From Lachnospiraceae bacterium UBA3316 (lineage in GTDB: Bacteria; Bacillota; Clostridia; Lachnospirales; Lachnospiraceae): 17,659 bases of DNA. Made by a program: the position numbers and the translations under genes. Below the pieces are notes generated by a model, which was given only the letters and a program-made list of their open reading frames with translations, was not told where the DNA came from and searched no databases. Shown here in pieces: positions 15,162 to 17,659 of the stretch (positions are counted from its first letter, which is position 1; each line of letters opens with the position of its first letter). Location: contig DESK01000058.1 of assembly GCA_002361955.1 (NCBI GenBank), positions 1 through 17,659 of the forward strand. Reading direction: 5' to 3'.

Positions 15162-15220
15162 CCCAGGCCGGAATTTTCCCGTTTGATATGCCCAGGCAGG
15201 GAATTGTCCTATTTGATATG
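15162..15220. repeat. 30-bp imperfect tandem repeat overlapping the diguanylate cyclase stop codon
   Basis: Plus-strand units 15162-15190 and 15191-15220 both begin CCCAGGC and end TTTGATATG, with GGAATT in the middle; they differ at a few positions and by one base in length. The second unit contains the last codons and the stop of the cyclase gene, so the gene end appears to have been duplicated into the intergenic region. A CCCTGCC/GGCAGGG pairing is possible across the repeat, without a U-tract. Confidence 0.7.
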
Positions 15221-17332
15221 TCCAAACACGGCGTATCCGTTTTTTCTTTTCTCCGATTCATACAGAGCCTCGTCCGCCTCTCTGTACAGCTCCTCGTAGG
15301 ATTGGTCTCCGCAAAAAGCGGCTCCCACAGACGAAGTCACCGTGATACTCTCCCCCTCCTTCTTTCGGACGATGGTCAGCTCCCGCACCAACCGCTTCAG
15401 CACCGGATGGATATCGCTTTTGTGCGGCATATTGCGCAGAAAAACGATATACTCATCGCCCCCCAGACGTCCCACAATATCTTCTGCCCGAAAGCATTTT
15501 CTAAGCTTCTGGGCCGCTTCACACAGGATCTCATCGCCCACCGGGTGGCCAAACCTGTCATTAATCTCCTTAAAATTATCCAGATCCAGCATGATCAATA
15601 CGGCATTCCTGTTTCTGTCCTTTTCAGACAGCGCCTGTTTGATCCGCCTTTCACTGCCCAGGCGGTTGTACAGCTGTGTGAGGGGATCCGTCATAGATTC
15701 CCTCTGGGCGTTTTTCAGCATCCGCTCCCTGGTGTACTGATCAGTAATATCGACCCTCTGCAGCAGGACAGAGCCTTTTGCCAGATCCAGAGGCCTGTAC
15801 GTCATAAGCTTCTTCTGTATCTCCCCATTTTTTCCGAGAATACTTTCCACAAAGGAAAGCTCCTGTTCCTTTTCCAAAACCCGAAGAATATACTCCGGGC
15901 TCATCTGTTTTTTTACAAGCTCCCTCTCCGCTTCCGGGACAAATTTGTCTGCATACGCAAACATTTGCTGCCTGTAGTCATAGCCTTCCTTCGGCGGCAT
16001 GCCATACGCATCTGTACTGCCAATCAGATGAAAAAAATAACCCGTCTTTAAATCTATGATATAAAAATGATCGACCATATCCCGGATGTACGATTCCAAA
16101 ATAGGGTACAGCCGTTCCTTCCGGTCCATCAGCTCCAGCACCAGATACGCCTTTTCCTCTGATTTAGAAGAGGGCAAAACAGAAATCCTGACATAGTCAT
16201 GCTGGAAATACGCTGCGCTCAAGGAAAGAGAAATCTGCTTTTTGCACTTTGCCTTCAGGCAGGCAGCAATGCTTCTATGTGACAAAAACGCCCTGATTTT
16301 CGGCCATTCAGAAGGATCCAGGTAGTGGGCGCACATCTTTTCCACCAGCTCCGGCAGAGGCCTTGTGGCAGAAGCAACCGAACGGGCAAGATTATCTGTG
16401 TCACACTTTAACAGCTGCAGCTGCTGTAAAGGAATCTCATACTCATAGATCACAGACCGCTCATGCACAACGGCGTGCAGAACATCCTCTTTTTCTTCCT
16501 TCAGCATTTTCAGCTTATACTCGCTCTGTATATCCTGTATCGTAAACAGCAGCTCCGTGTCCCCATTGATCTGTACCGCATAAAGGGTTCCTCTGACCCA
16601 CTCAAATCTCCCGCAGGCTGCCCCTCTGCGAAAATCAACGCTCACGGAGGTTTTCTCTGCGGCGATTTTCTCCAGGGACTCATCCGAAAAAAGCCGGTAT
16701 ACTTTTTCCTGCTCTTCCGGGAGCACACATTGCTCAATAACTTCTGCTATGGACCTGCCTTCTTTGATCACAAAGCAATGGGTATTTCTGTATGCAACGG
16801 GATGGATGACTTTAGATTCTATGTCGATTAAAAAAACGTCTTGATATGCCCGGATCAAATACTTTCCGCAAAGGTTCATTTTGTAATAATCGACAATATG
16901 GTATCCATTCTCCTGCCAGACATTGTTTGCCATTTTATCCGTGATATCCCGGTGCAGCCCCAGCAGCACAGTCTCCCCATCCCTCCGGGGCGAAGACAGG
17001 GTGGCGTCACACCGCATCACCGTCTTTCCCTTTTGGGGATGGTTCCATACATATTCCACTTCCATGGGTTGTCCTGTCGCGAGCAGCCGCTCGATCCCCT
17101 TGTCCACATAGGAAAGATACTCCGGCTGGATCCTTTCATGCCAGTGGTTATACAATTGCTCCGGCTGCAGCCAGGGCTCTGCCCCAAGAATCTCCCGCAT
17201 CTTCGTGTCCCCATATAGCTCAGGCAATTGCCCCGGCCGGAATTCCATCCGCCAAACACCGGCCTTAATATCATCCAAGATCTTTTTTCTTTCACCTTCG
17301 TTGATGTCACACCCATGATCCACATGATTCAT
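15209..17332 (-). CDS. Soluble PAS-like/GGDEF diguanylate cyclase
   Basis: 707 residues and no membrane segment. Residues about 25-135 form a PAS-type sensor ending in GLHRDITDK; at least one and probably two or three further PAS-like modules follow (about 150-285 and 290-540, the last ending in VDITDQYTRER). The GGDEF domain (about 545-705) is complete: MTDPLTQLYNR, DLDNFKEINDRFGH, the active site GGDEY (624-628) and the inhibitory RxxD as RAED (615-618). It should make c-di-GMP from two GTP with product inhibition. The ATG at 17332 is preferred (AAGGAG ten bases upstream); GTG at 17338 is the alternative. It has its own promoter and sits immediately upstream of the pel operon, whose PelD is a c-di-GMP receptor, so it is the obvious candidate to switch Pel on. 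The ligand of the sensors cannot be read from sequence. Confidence 0.92.
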   Translation of the reverse strand: MNHVDHGCDINEGERKKILDDIKAGVWRMEFRPGQLPELYGDTKMREILGAEPWLQPEQLYNHWHERIQPEYLSYVDKGIERLLATGQPMEVEYVWNHPQKGKTVMRCDATLSSPRRDGETVLLGLHRDITDKMANNVWQENGYHIVDYYKMNLCGKYLIRAYQDVFLIDIESKVIHPVAYRNTHCFVIKEGRSIAEVIEQCVLPEEQEKVYRLFSDESLEKIAAEKTSVSVDFRRGAACGRFEWVRGTLYAVQINGDTELLFTIQDIQSEYKLKMLKEEKEDVLHAVVHERSVIYEYEIPLQQLQLLKCDTDNLARSVASATRPLPELVEKMCAHYLDPSEWPKIRAFLSHRSIAACLKAKCKKQISLSLSAAYFQHDYVRISVLPSSKSEEKAYLVLELMDRKERLYPILESYIRDMVDHFYIIDLKTGYFFHLIGSTDAYGMPPKEGYDYRQQMFAYADKFVPEAERELVKKQMSPEYILRVLEKEQELSFVESILGKNGEIQKKLMTYRPLDLAKGSVLLQRVDITDQYTRERMLKNAQRESMTDPLTQLYNRLGSERRIKQALSEKDRNRNAVLIMLDLDNFKEINDRFGHPVGDEILCEAAQKLRKCFRAEDIVGRLGGDEYIVFLRNMPHKSDIHPVLKRLVRELTIVRKKEGESITVTSSVGAAFCGDQSYEELYREADEALYESEKRKNGYAVFGHIK

Positions 17333-17429
17333 ACCCACTTTTCTCCTTACTTCCTAAACACTGCAGAATTTTGCGGCCGCCTGTTTCCATAGACGGAACA
17401 TACAGAGGATCTGTCATCTGCCTTCCTAC

Positions 17430-17459
17430 AGTGTATTCTGTACTATTGCCGAATGTCAA
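17430..17459 (-). promoter_or_regulatory. Likely promoter of the diguanylate cyclase gene
   Basis: On the minus strand a perfect TTGACA (17454-17459) is followed after 18 bases by TACACT (17430-17435), a four-of-six match to the -10 box. Transcription would start near 17423, leaving a leader of about 90 nt with a small ACAGA/TCTGT hairpin. It lies just downstream of the terminator of the preceding gene. Confidence 0.55.
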
Positions 17460-17474
17460 TCTCCTTTTTCTGGC

Positions 17475-17515
17475 AAGAAGAAATGGAGCCTCTGGGGAAA
17501 CACCCAAAGACTCCA
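17475..17515 (-). terminator. Intrinsic terminator of the GGGtGRT-family gene
   Basis: On the minus strand TGGAGTCTTTGGG (17503-17515) pairs with a CCCAGAGGCTCCA arm (starting at 17484) through 13 pairs, two of them G-U, around a short loop, followed by TTTCTTCTT. It lies about 25 bases after the stop codon at 17540. Confidence 0.8.
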
Positions 17516-17539
17516 AAACATTCGCTTTTTTATTATAAC

Positions 17540-17659
17540 TTAGAACTTACCTTCTTTAGCTGCTTCCTCGATGCTAACGGCAACTGCAACCGTCATACCA
17601 ACCATCGGGTTGTTTCCTGCGCCGATCAGACCCATCATCTCTACGTGAGCCGGTACGGA
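17540..17659 (-). CDS. GGGtGRT-family protein, C-terminal 39 residues
   Basis: Partial at its 5' end: the frame enters at the right edge and stops at TAA (17540-17542). The readable tail begins SVPAHVEMMGLIGAGNNP and continues into MVGMTVAVAVSIEEAAKEGKF. The PAHVEMMG and GNNPMVG motifs are those I associate with the C-terminus of the GGGtGRT protein family of Clostridia and Bacteroidia, proteins of about 330 residues with no established function. Identification rests on 39 residues and on memory of the family, so it is tentative. It is followed by its own terminator and appears unrelated to the pel locus. Confidence 0.65.
   Translation of the reverse strand, partial: SVPAHVEMMGLIGAGNNPMVGMTVAVAVSIEEAAKEGKF

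Larger units (their letters stand above)
14817..15208 (-). other. 392-bp intergenic control region between the diguanylate cyclase and pelD
   Basis: This gene-free stretch contains, in transcription order, the end of a 30-bp tandem repeat, an 11-bp tandem repeat, the pel promoter (15092-15120), two copies of an ATAG..GGGGGAGA sequence, the long hairpin at 14876-14951, and the pelD ribosome binding site (14821-14827). No convincing small gene and no U-tracted terminator for the diguanylate cyclase were found in it. Confidence 0.75.

Noticed and set aside
15061..15261. 66-codon minus-strand frame containing two CL(D/G)ISN-type repeats
   Set aside because: It overlaps the cyclase 3' end and is explained by the 30-bp tandem DNA repeat; no binding site at its start.
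1..17659. tRNA or rRNA genes, CRISPR arrays, transposases or prophage genes
   Set aside because: Nothing with these features was seen on either strand; the repeats present are tandem or palindromic and lack spacer organisation.

Overview
The window looks like a chromosomal segment of a Clostridia bacterium, most likely Lachnospiraceae. The grounds are strong GGAGG-type ribosome binding sites, moderate GC, a multi-sensor soluble diguanylate cyclase, a 'GGGtGRT'-type protein C-terminus and a Lys/Ala/Glu-rich protein resembling DUF6465 proteins of that family. The species cannot be fixed from sequence alone. Every supported gene lies on the minus strand, so transcription runs from high to low coordinates.

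Layout in the direction of transcription: (1) the 3' end of a GGGtGRT-family gene (17540-17659) with its own intrinsic terminator; (2) a promoter and a monocistronic-looking soluble diguanylate cyclase with PAS-like sensors and an intact GGDEY site (15209-17332); (3) a 392-bp intergenic region with 30-bp and 11-bp tandem repeats, a good sigma-A promoter and a ~270-nt leader that carries a long perfect-looking hairpin; (4) a ten-gene, tightly overlapping operon of about 14 kb (585-14816); (5) a terminator whose hairpin overlaps the promoter of the next gene; (6) the first 138 codons of a Lys/Ala/Glu-rich repeat protein that runs off the left edge.

The first five operon genes are a Gram-positive-type Pel exopolysaccharide locus in the canonical order pelD-pelE-pelA(deacetylase)-pelF-pelG. 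PelD carries the degenerate GGDEF domain with a preserved RxxD c-di-GMP binding site, plus an N-terminal SDR/epimerase-like domain. PelF (GT4 glycosyltransferase) would polymerise the chain, PelG and PelE/PelD form the membrane export complex, and the membrane-anchored PelA deacetylase would trim N-acetyl groups outside. The upstream diguanylate cyclase is the natural candidate to make the c-di-GMP that PelD senses.

The other five genes are an accessory module translationally coupled to pelG: two CotH-type secreted kinase-like proteins (one with an intact metal-binding motif, one with it destroyed), a short VTC/CYTH-type polyphosphate polymerase-like protein, a DUF4956 four-helix membrane protein, and a membrane-anchored DUF4832-type TIM-barrel protein. 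CotH + VTC + DUF4956 is a recurrent but functionally unassigned trio. Its fusion to a complete pel operon suggests a cell-surface modification system working with Pel: phosphorylation or polyphosphate chemistry, and a possible hydrolase replacing the missing PelA hydrolase domain. This is the most interesting part of the window.
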